Positions 23,898 to 32,081 of a DNA stretch of 39,130 nt are shown here, in pieces; the stretch's first letter is position 1; every line of letters starts with the position of its first letter. The notes beneath the pieces were generated by a model, which worked only from the letters and a program-made list of their open reading frames with translations, had not been told where the DNA came from and made no database searches. The position numbers and the translations under genes were made by a program. The stretch comes from an uncultured Lachnospiraceae bacterium (GTDB taxonomy: Bacteria > Bacillota > Clostridia > Lachnospirales > Lachnospiraceae): contig CAJUAA010000040.1 of assembly GCA_910584205.1 (NCBI GenBank), forward strand, positions 1 through 39,130, read 5' to 3'.

Positions 23898-25043
23898 ATG
23901 AGGAAGAACAGGAGAATGATCCGTGCAGCGCTGCTTTTGACAGCGGCGCTGACTGTTGGAATGGACACGTTATATACAAAGGCTGCTGATCCGGCGGCCA
24001 TCGAGGCGCAGGCAGCGGCGGAAGCGGCAGCAGCCCAGGCAGCCGCAGAGGCGCAGGCAGCGGCGGAAGCGGCAGCGGCCCAGGCGGCGGCAGAAGCAGC
24101 GGCGGCGCAGGCGGCAGCGGAAGCGCAGGCGGCGGCAGAAGCAGCGGCGGCGCAGGCGGCAGCGGAAGCGCAGGCGGCGGCAGAGGCAGCGGCGGCGCAG
24201 GCGGCAGCGGAAGCCCAGGCGGCGGCAGAAGCGGCGGCGGCCCAGGCAGCGGCGGAAGCGGCGGCCCAGGCGGGCGCAGATCCCGCAGCAGCGGACGCAC
24301 AGCAGCCGCAGCCGTCGTATACGGCTCCGGCGCCCAGGCGTTCGACCAGGAAAGAAGAGATCCTGACGGAGCAGGTGAAAAAGGACATTGAAAATTCTCT
24401 GGATGCAGAGGTGCAGGACGCGATCATCAACGGATATTTAAGCCTTCTGAACAAGGACTATATACTGAGAGACGAGCTGGATCTGGATCTGGTGAGCATC
24501 GGCGGCGGACATGAGCTGGAGGAGCGCTCTGCGGACGCCATCACCCGGATGGTGGAGGACGCGAAAAAAGAAGGGATGTATATTAATATCACATCTTCTT
24601 ACCGGACGTATCTGAAGCAGGTGAGCCTTTTTAAAAATAAGATTGAGCGCCTGGAAAAGGAAGGAAAGGTTCATACAAGGGCAGTGGAGGAAGCAGGAAA
24701 GGTAGTGGCGGTGCCGGGTACCAGCGAGCATCAGCTGGGCCTGACGGTGGACTTTGTGACCGGAAGCTATCGGAAGCTGGATGAAGGGATCAGGGAGACG
24801 AAGGAGTACCGCTGGGTGGAAGAACATGCGTGGGAGTACGGCTATGTGATCCGGTATCCGTCCGGGAAATCCGGTATCACGGGCATCATCTCGGAACCCT
24901 GGCATCTGCGCTATGTGGGAATTCCGGCGGCAAAACTGATGACAGAACAGGGACTCTGTCTGGAGGAATTTTTAGGAGTGGCGTATGACGGTCAGAAAGA
25001 TGGAATTTCGCATGGAGCGGGCTGGGCTAATACAGGAAGGTGA
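23898..25043 (+). CDS. Secreted D,D-carboxypeptidase of the VanY/M15 family with Ala/Glu/Gln repeat
   Basis: Trims the terminal D-Ala of peptidoglycan stem peptides outside the membrane. It has 381 residues: an N-terminal signal or anchor (basic start, hydrophobic 9-22), a low-complexity Ala/Glu/Gln segment at about 36-126, a linker with Pro, and the M15 domain from about 150. Zinc and catalytic residues: SEHQLGLTVDF with His278 and Asp284, and EPWHLRYVG with Glu333 and His336. Upstream SSYRTYLKQVSLF is also typical. The last 20 residues overlap a second frame and look like an added tail. First gene of a probable four-gene unit. Confidence 0.92.
   Translation: MRKNRRMIRAALLLTAALTVGMDTLYTKAADPAAIEAQAAAEAAAAQAAAEAQAAAEAAAAQAAAEAAAAQAAAEAQAAAEAAAAQAAAEAQAAAEAAAAQAAAEAQAAAEAAAAQAAAEAAAQAGADPAAADAQQPQPSYTAPAPRRSTRKEEILTEQVKKDIENSLDAEVQDAIINGYLSLLNKDYILRDELDLDLVSIGGGHELEERSADAITRMVEDAKKEGMYINITSSYRTYLKQVSLFKNKIERLEKEGKVHTRAVEEAGKVVAVPGTSEHQLGLTVDFVTGSYRKLDEGIRETKEYRWVEEHAWEYGYVIRYPSGKSGITGIISEPWHLRYVGIPAAKLMTEQGLCLEEFLGVAYDGQKDGISHGAGWANTGR
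24003..24254 (+). repeat. In-frame 45-bp tandem repeat coding an Ala/Glu/Gln spacer
   Basis: The segment codes five copies of the 15-residue unit EAQAAAEAAAAQAAA plus one shortened 9-residue unit, in the order 15, 15, 9, 15, 15, 15. Nucleotide copies are nearly identical in places, so unit number probably varies by slippage. It should form a long helix holding the enzyme away from the membrane. Confidence 0.85.
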
Positions 25044-25233
25044 TACGGTACAGCTCAAGGAGGATACATCCAGCACCATGGCAGGGATTATGTACTACTA
25101 TACGATCCGGGAAGCCGTGGCCATGTCGAACAACACCAGGAAAAGACTTCGGAATCCGGAAGGAACGGTCAGCTCCATACAGGCATGCGAGAGCTACTGG
25201 ACGGTGACCGTAGACGTGGAAGAGCCGGATTGA
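24985..25233 (+). CDS. Small hypothetical protein, 82 aa, overlapping the VanY gene
   Basis: An 82-residue soluble protein (start MTVRKMEFRMERAGLIQEGD; beta-rich, with WTVTVDVEEPD at the end). TTTAGGAG lies 6 bases before the ATG, which supports this start even though it overlaps the VanY 3' end by 59 bases in another frame. I do not recognise a family; the GDTVQLKEDTSST pattern is like a small SH3-type barrel. It lies in line with the membrane protein that follows, so it is likely part of the same transcript. Confidence 0.6.
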   Translation: MTVRKMEFRMERAGLIQEGDTVQLKEDTSSTMAGIMYYYTIREAVAMSNNTRKRLRNPEGTVSSIQACESYWTVTVDVEEPD

Positions 25234-25270
25234 AAGCCGGAGAAAATAACATAATTTTGGGAGAAAGACG

Positions 25271-26326
25271 ATGAGTGGACAGGAAGGGTATGGATTCTGC
25301 CCCAGATGCGGGGCATTGATGCAGGACGGCGTGTGCAGAAGCTGCGGTTATTCCATGAGAAAGGATTCTGTATGGGAAAATCCTTCTGCGTGGCAGAACA
25401 GATCGGAGCAGCAGGGGCCGTATGTAAGGGAGACTGGTCCCACAGGGGGAGAAGGCCCGGTGCTCCGTCCGGTGCAGGAACAGAAAAAGAAGAGCAGAGT
25501 TGTGGCGTGGATCTTCATCGTGCTTGGTATTATCTGCCTGGTTGTCATCATTACCGTTACAATTGTGATTATCAAGGGAGCTCTGGATGATGCAAGAAGA
25601 GACTCCAGGTACGGATACGGGGACGGTTATTTTGGTTATGGAAACCCTTATGACGACAGCTGGCTGGACGACTATGACAGCTACGATGATACAGATGAAT
25701 ATTATGTGCCGGATGCAGGGGATGATTACTATGTGGAGATCACCGATGCCACGGAGCTGGATCTGAGCTATCAGGTGATCTGGGAGAGTATATCTTTCTA
25801 TGCGGACGATCCGGATGAGGAGTGCACCTACGATTGTATCTGTCCGGTGCTTAAGGGACCGGAGGGAGAGGAAGAGAAGTTTGCCGCCATGAACCAGGCG
25901 ATCCGCCAGGTGGTGTGCGAGTATGAGGACGGCTATGAGACGTATCCTTCCGGAGTGGAAAGCTACGGATATGTGACTTATATGGATGAGGAAAAGATCA
26001 GCGTGGTCGTGCGCCATACGCTGAAGGAAAAAAGAACGGAGACACCGAGAGTCCAGGCAGTCACCTTTCGGCTGGAGACGGGAGAAGTGATCTCTCATGA
26101 AGAGATGGCGCAGGTGGACGAGGAGCTTGCCTGGCAGTTCCGGGCGAGAGACAGTTATCAGAACGGAACAGTGGAGTTCGTGGAGGGCCTCTCGGACGAG
26201 GAGCTGATAAATTGCCTGAAAGACGAGAAGGACAGCGTCATGTTTTACACGCCGGTGGGACTGGAGATCGGGTTCAATTATGATGGCGGCTGGGTGACGG
26301 TGACGCTGAAGACGGATACTTTATAG
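25271..26326 (+). CDS. Zinc-ribbon membrane protein with extracellular DUF3298-like domain
   Basis: A 351-residue protein: N-terminal zinc ribbon with Cys10, Cys13, Cys22 and Cys25 (CPRCG, CRSCG), a proline-rich linker, one membrane helix at about 76-98, then an extracellular Tyr/Asp-rich stalk (GYGDGYFGYGNPYDDSW), and a domain of about 190 residues resembling DUF4163/DUF3298 (RsiV/PdaC-like: CICPVLKGPEGEEEKFAAMNQAIRQ ... GEVISHEEM ... FYTPVGLEIGF). Such domains occur in lysozyme-binding anti-sigma factors and wall deacetylases. Lying after a VanY enzyme, a wall-sensing job is plausible but not shown. GGGAGAAAG precedes the ATG. Confidence 0.7.
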   Translation: MSGQEGYGFCPRCGALMQDGVCRSCGYSMRKDSVWENPSAWQNRSEQQGPYVRETGPTGGEGPVLRPVQEQKKKSRVVAWIFIVLGIICLVVIITVTIVIIKGALDDARRDSRYGYGDGYFGYGNPYDDSWLDDYDSYDDTDEYYVPDAGDDYYVEITDATELDLSYQVIWESISFYADDPDEECTYDCICPVLKGPEGEEEKFAAMNQAIRQVVCEYEDGYETYPSGVESYGYVTYMDEEKISVVVRHTLKEKRTETPRVQAVTFRLETGEVISHEEMAQVDEELAWQFRARDSYQNGTVEFVEGLSDEELINCLKDEKDSVMFYTPVGLEIGFNYDGGWVTVTLKTDTL

Positions 26327-26338
26327 GAGCGGATCGGC

Positions 26339-26617
26339 ATGGTTGAACGGATAGACCTGTTTCATCTTCCCTTTTACCAGAAGGAGGCGTTTACCGGCTC
26401 GGACAGGGGCCTCCGCTTCTGGATCGGAAAGGCGGAAAAAGAGGAGGAGCAGATGGTGCTGCGGGTGATCCTGTGGCCCGAGCCTTTTGCTCTGAAGCAT
26501 ACGGCGGATGAGAAAAAAACAGCGAAAGAATTTCCCTTTTCCGAGGAAGGGCTGGACGAGGCCTATGAGTGGATCATGGGAGAAGGAAGGGCGCAGGTGC
26601 CCGGAATCAGCGGATAG
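26339..26617 (+). CDS. Small hypothetical protein, 92 aa
   Basis: A soluble 92-residue protein (FHLPFYQKEAFTGSDRGLRFWIGKAEKEEE, then MVLRVILWPEPFALKHTADEKK and a helical C terminus). The stop of the membrane protein is 12 bases upstream, with AGGAGCGG between. No family recognised; the aromatic and basic pattern is consistent with a small alpha/beta protein. Last gene before a terminator. Confidence 0.6.
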   Translation: MVERIDLFHLPFYQKEAFTGSDRGLRFWIGKAEKEEEQMVLRVILWPEPFALKHTADEKKTAKEFPFSEEGLDEAYEWIMGEGRAQVPGISG

Positions 26618-26624
26618 AATGAGA

Positions 26625-26660
26625 ATGAAAAATGGAAGGCCGACGCCCTCCATTTTTCAT
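26625..26660. terminator. Terminator hairpin
   Basis: Perfect 12-base arms: atgaaaaatgga (26625-26636) and tccatttttcat (26649-26660), with the T run inside the second arm. It separates the VanY unit from the lysR gene. Confidence 0.75.
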
Positions 26661-26791
26661 CGCAAACACATTTATACAACAAAAACAATCTGTCATTATG
26701 CTGTCTTTTGTTTTATTTTAATACAGATTCATACATAAGTAAAATTCATTATTTTCACCATGAGGATGAAAAATATTCAAGAGGTAAACGT

Positions 26792-27694
26792 ATGACATTA
26801 TTGTCCTACCAGGTGTTTATGGCGGTAGTGGAGCAGCAGAGTTTTCAGAAGGCAGCGCAGATCCTGCGCCTGACGCCGTCCGCTATCAGCCATGCGGTGG
26901 CGGCCATGGAGACGGAGCTGGGCTCCGCCCTGTTTGTAAGAAGCCGTCAGGGCGTCTATCTGACCAATTATGGGAAGGAGTTGTTTCCCTATATCAAAAA
27001 TGTGCTGAACAGCGACGAATATCTGCATCAGGCAGTGGCGCAGTTCAACGGGATGCAGAAAGGGCTTGTGCGGATCGGAACGTTCAACAGCGCCTGTGTG
27101 GAGTGGATGCCCAGCCTTCTGAAGGAGTTTGAACGGGAGTACCCGGATGTGAAGCTGGACATTTATCAGGGAACCTACGACGATGTGTATCGCTGGCTGA
27201 AGGACGGCGTGGTGGACCTGGGATTTCTTTCGGCCTCCAGCGTGGGGGAACTGGCGTATACGCCCATCTACGAGGACCGCATCGTCTGTGTGGTGCCGAA
27301 AGGATTTCAGACCCGGTATCCGGGCCGGGTGACGGTGGAGGAGCTGCGGGGCCAGCGGTTTGTGATCCAGCGGGAGGGCTGCAACGCGGATGTGAACGAT
27401 TTTCTGGAAAAATACCACCTGTCCGGAGGCGGAGGAAGCTGCATTGTGGACGATATGTCCGCCATGGCGCTGGTCATGGGCGGGTACGGCGTCTGTCTGG
27501 TGCCGGAGCTGGTGATCCGCAATCTTCCCTTTGAAGTGGACGTCTATCCGCTGGATGTGGAGGAAAAGCGGACGATCGTCCTGGCGTCCATGCGGGCGGA
27601 TACGTTTGCGCCGGCGGTGCAGCGGATGTACGACTATATCATCGGACGTTTTCAGAATGATACGGACAGTAAAGGCGATGAAAAAGGCATATAA
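26792..27694 (+). CDS. LysR-family transcriptional regulator
   Basis: A 300-residue regulator: winged helix-turn-helix at residues 1-60 (SFQKAAQILRLTPSAISHAV, ALFVRSRQGVYLT) and a periplasmic-binding-like effector domain at about 90-290 (LVRIGTFNS, DLGFLS, DRIVCVVPKGF, RFVIQREGCNADV, GYGVCLVPELV). The ATG at 26792 has AGAGGT at 26779-26784; the frame runs 28 codons further upstream but without the family start. It precedes the HAD and PPK2 genes by 24 bases on the same strand, so it may regulate its own operon. Effector unknown. The 130-base AT-rich stretch upstream shows no clear boxes. Confidence 0.93.
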   Translation: MTLLSYQVFMAVVEQQSFQKAAQILRLTPSAISHAVAAMETELGSALFVRSRQGVYLTNYGKELFPYIKNVLNSDEYLHQAVAQFNGMQKGLVRIGTFNSACVEWMPSLLKEFEREYPDVKLDIYQGTYDDVYRWLKDGVVDLGFLSASSVGELAYTPIYEDRIVCVVPKGFQTRYPGRVTVEELRGQRFVIQREGCNADVNDFLEKYHLSGGGGSCIVDDMSAMALVMGGYGVCLVPELVIRNLPFEVDVYPLDVEEKRTIVLASMRADTFAPAVQRMYDYIIGRFQNDTDSKGDEKGI

Positions 27695-27718
27695 AATACG
27701 GAAAGAAATGGAGCAGGG

Positions 27719-28399
27719 ATGTATCAGTATATTTTTTTTGACCTGGACGGAACGCTGACCGATCCGCGGGAAGGGATCACAAAAGGAGTGCAGTATGCGC
27801 TGGCACATATGGGGATCCACGAGCCGGACCTTGCGAAGCTGGAGCCTTTCATCGGACCGCCGCTTCTGGAATCCTTTGCGGAATATTATGGATTTTCACT
27901 GGAACAGGGCCGTCAGGGAGTGGAATATTACCGGGAATACTATAATGTGACCGGAGTACTGCAGAACCGGATCTATGAAGGAGCGCCAAAGCTTCTGGCA
28001 TCCCTGAAGGAGTCCGGCAGGGTAATCGCCACCGCTTCCTCCAAGCCGGAGCCGCTGGTGCGTCAGATTCTTGGGCATTTTCATGTGGATACGTATTTTG
28101 ACTACATCTGCGGGGCCAGCGAGGATGAGAGCCGGATGTCCAAAGAGTCTGTGATTGAAGAGCTGCTTCACCGCATGGCGCTTCCGAAGGAAGAGTGGAA
28201 GCGGGCGCTTATGGTGGGGGACCGGAGGCACGACGTGGAAGGGGCCGCACAGTTCGGCATCCCGTGCCTGGGCGTGTCCATGGGATTCGCGGCGGAAGGA
28301 GAGCTTCAGCGGGCGGGAGCCATTGCCGTCGCGGACAGTATGGAGGAGGTACTGCGGTTCGTACTGCAGAAAGAAAAAACAGATCAGGGAGGCGTTTAA
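27719..28399 (+). CDS. HAD-superfamily phosphatase (phosphoglycolate-phosphatase-like)
   Basis: A 226-residue subfamily IA hydrolase. Motif I FFDLDGTLTD with Asp9 and Asp11, helical cap at about 15-85 (FIGPPLLESFAEYYG), motif II ATASSKPEP, motif III/IV GDRRHDVEGAAQFGIPCLGVSMGF. It dephosphorylates a small metabolite or nucleotide; the cap gives no clear substrate. It lies one base before the two-domain PPK2 gene, so the pair could act on nucleotide monophosphates and their pools (inference). Confidence 0.88.
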   Translation: MYQYIFFDLDGTLTDPREGITKGVQYALAHMGIHEPDLAKLEPFIGPPLLESFAEYYGFSLEQGRQGVEYYREYYNVTGVLQNRIYEGAPKLLASLKESGRVIATASSKPEPLVRQILGHFHVDTYFDYICGASEDESRMSKESVIEELLHRMALPKEEWKRALMVGDRRHDVEGAAQFGIPCLGVSMGFAAEGELQRAGAIAVADSMEEVLRFVLQKEKTDQGGV

Positions 28400-28400
28400 G

Positions 28401-29870
28401 ATGCTGAGAGACAGGATTCTGGCGGAAAAGCCGGAGGAGGAAGAACTGAAAAGCCGCCTGAAGGCGGCGAGAGACCGTCTGGCGGCCCGGCAGATGAAGA
28501 TCAAGGAACACCGGCTGCCGGTACTGGTCCTGCTGGAGGGATGGGGTACTTCCGGAAAAGGAAGCACCATCGGACAGGTGATCCGAAACATCGACCCGAG
28601 ATTTTTCAAGGTGGCGTCCATGGAGATCATACGGGAAGAGGACCGGAGAAAACCGTTTCTGTGGAGGTATTTTTCCCAGATCCCGGAAGCGGGAAAATTT
28701 GTGTTCATGGATTCGGGCTGGATGGACGAAGTGACCAGGGCCCGCCTTATGGGGACCATGGACGACGAGACCTATGACAGGAGAATTGCCGGTATCCGCC
28801 GCTTTGAGCGTCAGCTCACAGACAACGGATATCTGGTCATGAAATTTTTCCTGCACATCAGCGCGAAGGAACAGAAAAAGAGGATCTGCGAGCTGAAGGA
28901 TGATATCGACACCAGATGGCGCATCAATGAAGCGGACAGATGGCAGAATAAAAACTACAAAAAGTGCCTGGATATCTTTGACCGGTATCTGGACGCCACC
29001 GATTCCCCGGCGGTTCCGTGGTATGTGGTGGACGCCCGTTCCAGAAAATGGGCGGAGCTTCAGGTGCTGGAGACGCTGACAGAGGGGATCGACATCGCCA
29101 TGCAGAACCGCGCCCTTGCGGTGCCGGTGCTGCAGAATGTATTTCCGCTGGTGAAGATGCCGAAGCTCTGCGAGGTCTCTCTGAATGGAAAGACCATGGA
29201 GGAAGAGGCGTATAAAACCGAGCTGAAACGGCTTCAGAAACATCTGGGAGAGCTTCACAACCGGCTGTACCGGAAGAAGATCCCGGTCATCATCGCCTAC
29301 GAGGGATGGGACGCCGCCGGCAAGGGGGGAAACATCCGCCGGATCACGGAGGCGCTGGATCCCCGGGGCTTTGAAGTCCATCCCATCGCGGGCCCGGAGC
29401 CCCATGAGAAGGCGAGACATTATCTGTGGCGATTTTACACCAGGCTTCCGCGGACCGGCCACATTGCCGTCTTTGACCGTACCTGGTACGGGCGGGTCAT
29501 GGTGGAGCGGCTGGAAGGCTTCTGTATGGAAAACGACTGGAAGCGCGCCTATAATGAGATCAATGAATTTGAGAAAGAGCTGTCGGACTGGGGAGCGGTG
29601 ATCATCAAATTCTGGGTACACATCGACAAAGACACCCAGCTGGAGCGCTTTACCATGCGGCAGAATACGCCGGAGAAGCAGTGGAAGATCACCGATGAGG
29701 ACTGGCGCAACCGGGAGAAATGGGATGTATACGAGGAGGCTGTGGACGAGATGATCCAGAAGACCAGCACCTCCTATGCGCCCTGGCATATTCTGGAATC
29801 CGTGGATAAGAGATACGCGCGGATTCAGGCGCTGAAGATCGTTATAGACGAACTGGAGAAAGTGCTGTAA
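28401..29870 (+). CDS. pap: Polyphosphate:AMP phosphotransferase, two-domain PPK2
   Basis: Transfers phosphate from polyphosphate to AMP, giving ADP. A 489-residue tandem of two PPK2 domains. The C-terminal domain has intact motifs: Walker A EGWDAAGKGG with Asp304 and Lys308, and FDRTWYGR with Asp359 and Arg360. The N-terminal domain is changed: EGWGTSGKGS (Gly49 for Asp) and MDSGWMDE (Asp104-Ser105 in place of Asp-Arg). Known Pap enzymes share this two-domain form with the C-terminal half active. Frame is clear from ATG 28401. It is followed by a terminator, so it ends the lysR-HAD-pap unit. Confidence 0.92.
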   Translation: MLRDRILAEKPEEEELKSRLKAARDRLAARQMKIKEHRLPVLVLLEGWGTSGKGSTIGQVIRNIDPRFFKVASMEIIREEDRRKPFLWRYFSQIPEAGKFVFMDSGWMDEVTRARLMGTMDDETYDRRIAGIRRFERQLTDNGYLVMKFFLHISAKEQKKRICELKDDIDTRWRINEADRWQNKNYKKCLDIFDRYLDATDSPAVPWYVVDARSRKWAELQVLETLTEGIDIAMQNRALAVPVLQNVFPLVKMPKLCEVSLNGKTMEEEAYKTELKRLQKHLGELHNRLYRKKIPVIIAYEGWDAAGKGGNIRRITEALDPRGFEVHPIAGPEPHEKARHYLWRFYTRLPRTGHIAVFDRTWYGRVMVERLEGFCMENDWKRAYNEINEFEKELSDWGAVIIKFWVHIDKDTQLERFTMRQNTPEKQWKITDEDWRNREKWDVYEEAVDEMIQKTSTSYAPWHILESVDKRYARIQALKIVIDELEKVL

Positions 29871-29906
29871 CACACATGCATGTATCAGAACAGAAAAGAG
29901 AAAACG

Positions 29907-29944
29907 GGGCTGCTGCAGTGAAACATCCTGCGGCAGCCCTTTTT
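29907..29944 (+). terminator. Rho-independent terminator after pap
   Basis: gggctgctgcag (29907-29918) and ctgcggcagccc (29928-29939) form a stem with one mismatch (11 of 12), followed by five T. Confidence 0.9.
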
Positions 29945-29981
29945 GCTGCAGAGAAAAATATACAAAAAAACGAAAAAACGG

Positions 29982-30010
29982 TTGACAGGGTCCCGGAGAT
30001 GGTATATTAT
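29982..30010 (+). promoter_or_regulatory. Sigma-A promoter of the GntR-ABC operon
   Basis: TTGACA (29982-29987), 17-base spacer, TATTAT (30005-30010), about 60 bases before the regulator gene. Confidence 0.8.
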
Positions 30011-30040
30011 TGTATTAAATTAATAATACAGCAATACAAT
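30009..30040. promoter_or_regulatory. Probable GntR (YtrA-type) operator
   Basis: TGTATTA (30011-30017) and TAATACA (30024-30030) form a perfect dyad; a further AATACAAT (30033-30040) pairs with ATTGTATT (30009-30016). The sites cover the -10 edge and start point, so binding should repress the operon (autoregulation). Confidence 0.65.
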
Positions 30041-30069
30041 CAACAGGACAAAAGGAAAGGAGTGGGCAG

Positions 30070-30432
30070 ATGGAATGGAAGCTGGATGACAATCGGCCCA
30101 TATGGATGCAGCTGCAGGAACAGCTGACAAGAAAGATTCTGGCCGGATGGTACCATGCAGGCGAGAAGCTGCCAAGCGTCAGGGATCTGGCGGCAGAGGC
30201 CGGGGTAAATCCCAATACCATGCAGCGGGCGCTGGTAGCGCTGGACAGCGCAGGGCTTACGACAACGAACCGGACTATGGGCCGGACCGTGACAGAGGAC
30301 AGCGCCATCCTGGAAGGGATGCGGGCCAGCCTGGCGCAGGGAATCATCAGGCAGTTTTATGATTCCGCGGCGGAGCTGGGCTATACAAAGGAACAGGCGC
30401 TGGCATTATTGACGAGGAGGGATGACAGATGA
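30070..30432 (+). CDS. GntR-family regulator, YtrA subfamily
   Basis: A 120-residue repressor: winged helix at 10-75 (PIWMQLQEQLTRKILAG, GEKLPSVRDLAAEAGVNPNTMQRAL, GLTTTNRTMGRTVTED) and a short helical dimer tail instead of an effector domain, which defines YtrA members. These usually control ABC transporter genes downstream, and here the next two genes are exactly that. Overlaps the ATPase gene by 4 bases. A dyad across the promoter is its likely operator. Confidence 0.92.
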   Translation: MEWKLDDNRPIWMQLQEQLTRKILAGWYHAGEKLPSVRDLAAEAGVNPNTMQRALVALDSAGLTTTNRTMGRTVTEDSAILEGMRASLAQGIIRQFYDSAAELGYTKEQALALLTRRDDR

Positions 30433-31160
30433 GCGGATTATTGATACAATGTCAGGATGTATGGAAACGGTATGGAAGGAAAGAGGCGCTCTGCGGGTTG
30501 AATCTCCGCCTGGAGAGCGGGAAGATCGTAGGGCTTCTGGGACCGAACGGCTCCGGAAAGACGACGCTGATCAAGGTACTGAACGGGCTTCTGCAGCCGG
30601 ACGGCGGAACGGTGCTGATCGAAGGGGAGGCGCCGGGAGTCCGTACAAAGTCCATGGTCAGTTATCTTCCGGATAAGCCCTATTTTGCGGGCTGGATGCG
30701 GGTGAGCGATCTCTTTGACCTGTTTGCGGATTTTTACATGGATTTTGACCGGGCGCGGGCGGAGCAAATGTGCCAGGCCCTGCAGATTGATACCGGACTT
30801 CGGATGAAGACGCTTTCCAAGGGCACGAAAGAAAAGGTGCAGCTGATCCTGGTCATGAGCCGCAGGGCCAGGCTGTATCTTCTGGACGAACCCATCGCGG
30901 GCGTGGACCCGGCGGCCAGAGATTTTATTTTGTCGACGATCCTGAACAATTATAACCCGGACGGAACGGTGCTGATCTCCACTCATCTGATCTCGGATGT
31001 GGAGCGGGTACTGGACGAGGTGGTCTTTATCCAGAACGGACGGGTGGTGCGCCAGGATCTGGTGGATGATATCCGGGAAAAAGAAGGAAAATCAGTGGAT
31101 GAACTGTTCAGGGAAGTGTTCCGGACGGTTCCTTATGGCGGAGGTGAATGGAAATGCTGA
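30429..31160 (+). CDS. ABC transporter ATP-binding protein
   Basis: A 243-residue ATPase: Walker A GPNGSGKTTLIK from residue 38, signature LSKGTKEK from 128 (in place of LSGGQ, as in YtrB/YhcH-like ATPases), Walker B LYLLDEPIAGVDP, and the switch His in ISTHLISDVE. Paired with the permease downstream, which it overlaps by 7 bases. The GntR gene upstream suggests induction by an envelope stress, as in ytr-type operons. Export substrate unknown. Confidence 0.93.
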   Translation: MSGLLIQCQDVWKRYGRKEALCGLNLRLESGKIVGLLGPNGSGKTTLIKVLNGLLQPDGGTVLIEGEAPGVRTKSMVSYLPDKPYFAGWMRVSDLFDLFADFYMDFDRARAEQMCQALQIDTGLRMKTLSKGTKEKVQLILVMSRRARLYLLDEPIAGVDPAARDFILSTILNNYNPDGTVLISTHLISDVERVLDEVVFIQNGRVVRQDLVDDIREKEGKSVDELFREVFRTVPYGGGEWKC

Positions 31161-31993
31161 TAAAACTGATGAAATATGATATGAAATCCCTGTCCAGGGC
31201 CTTTATCCCCATGTGGATCCTGGCTCCGATCGTAGCCATGCTGTTCAGCTTCTCCATACGGGGAATGATCGCATGGGAAAACAATCCCTGGCTGCCCGGG
31301 TTTATGAATGCGGGCAACGGAATCCTGCTGGCCGTGACGGCAGTGGTATTCATCGGCGTCATCGTCGGGCTGATGGTCATGACGATCCTTTTCATCATCC
31401 AGAGGTTCTGGAACGGGCTTCTGAAGGAGGAAGGGTATCTGATGTTCACGCTTCCGGTGAAAACCTGGGAACTGATCGTATCCAAGGCGCTGGTGGCGAC
31501 GCTGGTTACCTGCATCAGCAGCGTGGTGGCGGTTTTTTCCTGTGTCGTCCTGGGGGTCTTCTCCAGCGGAGAGGTGATCCGCACCTTTGCATATATGTGG
31601 AGGACCTTTCTGGAGGGAGTCATCGAGATAGACCTGAGTTTCTGGGTCCATCTGATCCTGCTCGTCCTTCTGGGAATTACCGGCGCGGTCAAAAGTATCT
31701 ATCACCTGTATGCGGCCATGTCCATGGGGCAGCTGTTTGAGGGCCATCGGGTTGCGGGTTCCTGCGTCTCCTACATCGGGATTTCCATCGCGTTTTCCGT
31801 GATCGCAGGCATCATCGGCATCATCGTAAGCTATGCGGATCCGGATTTCCTGTACCGCGGTATTTATTATAACGGCAAAGATCTGTGGGGTATTTTTTAT
31901 CTCAGCTACACGCTGTTTATGACCATGCTGCAGATCGTGATCTTTCACGTGATCAGCGAGCGGATTCTGGCTACAAAATTAAATCTTGAATAA
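31154..31993 (+). CDS. ABC transporter permease (ABC-2 type)
   Basis: A 279-residue membrane protein with about six hydrophobic segments and the N terminus MLIKLMKYDMKSLSRAFIPMW, common in ABC-2 permeases of GntR-linked operons. Two in-frame ATG exist; 31154 lies 9 bases after GGAGG, while 31148 is too close to it, so 31154 is preferred. Forms the transporter with the ATPase just upstream. Function likely export of an antimicrobial or lipid-like substrate, by analogy only. Confidence 0.85.
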   Translation: MLIKLMKYDMKSLSRAFIPMWILAPIVAMLFSFSIRGMIAWENNPWLPGFMNAGNGILLAVTAVVFIGVIVGLMVMTILFIIQRFWNGLLKEEGYLMFTLPVKTWELIVSKALVATLVTCISSVVAVFSCVVLGVFSSGEVIRTFAYMWRTFLEGVIEIDLSFWVHLILLVLLGITGAVKSIYHLYAAMSMGQLFEGHRVAGSCVSYIGISIAFSVIAGIIGIIVSYADPDFLYRGIYYNGKDLWGIFYLSYTLFMTMLQIVIFHVISERILATKLNLE

Positions 31994-32014
31994 ACAGGAG
32001 ATTCTCTGTATACT
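31986..32014 (+). promoter_or_regulatory. Sigma-A promoter for the small AlkD-like gene and CmpB-type gene
   Basis: TTGAAT (31986-31991), 17-base spacer, TATACT (32009-32014). The -35 overlaps the last codons of the permease gene. Confidence 0.65.
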
Positions 32015-32081
32015 GAGCGTATAACATCTGCGGACGGCCGGGTCCGGCTGCCTGCAGAAGGACAGATACGGAGAGATACTC

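Noticed and set aside
24003..24254. Repeat array as a possible CRISPR
   Set aside because: Repeats are in frame, without unique spacers, and code an Ala/Glu/Gln spacer.
28209..29873. 554-codon minus-strand frame opposite pap
   Set aside because: No motifs and shadow-type composition; the plus-strand gene is unambiguous.
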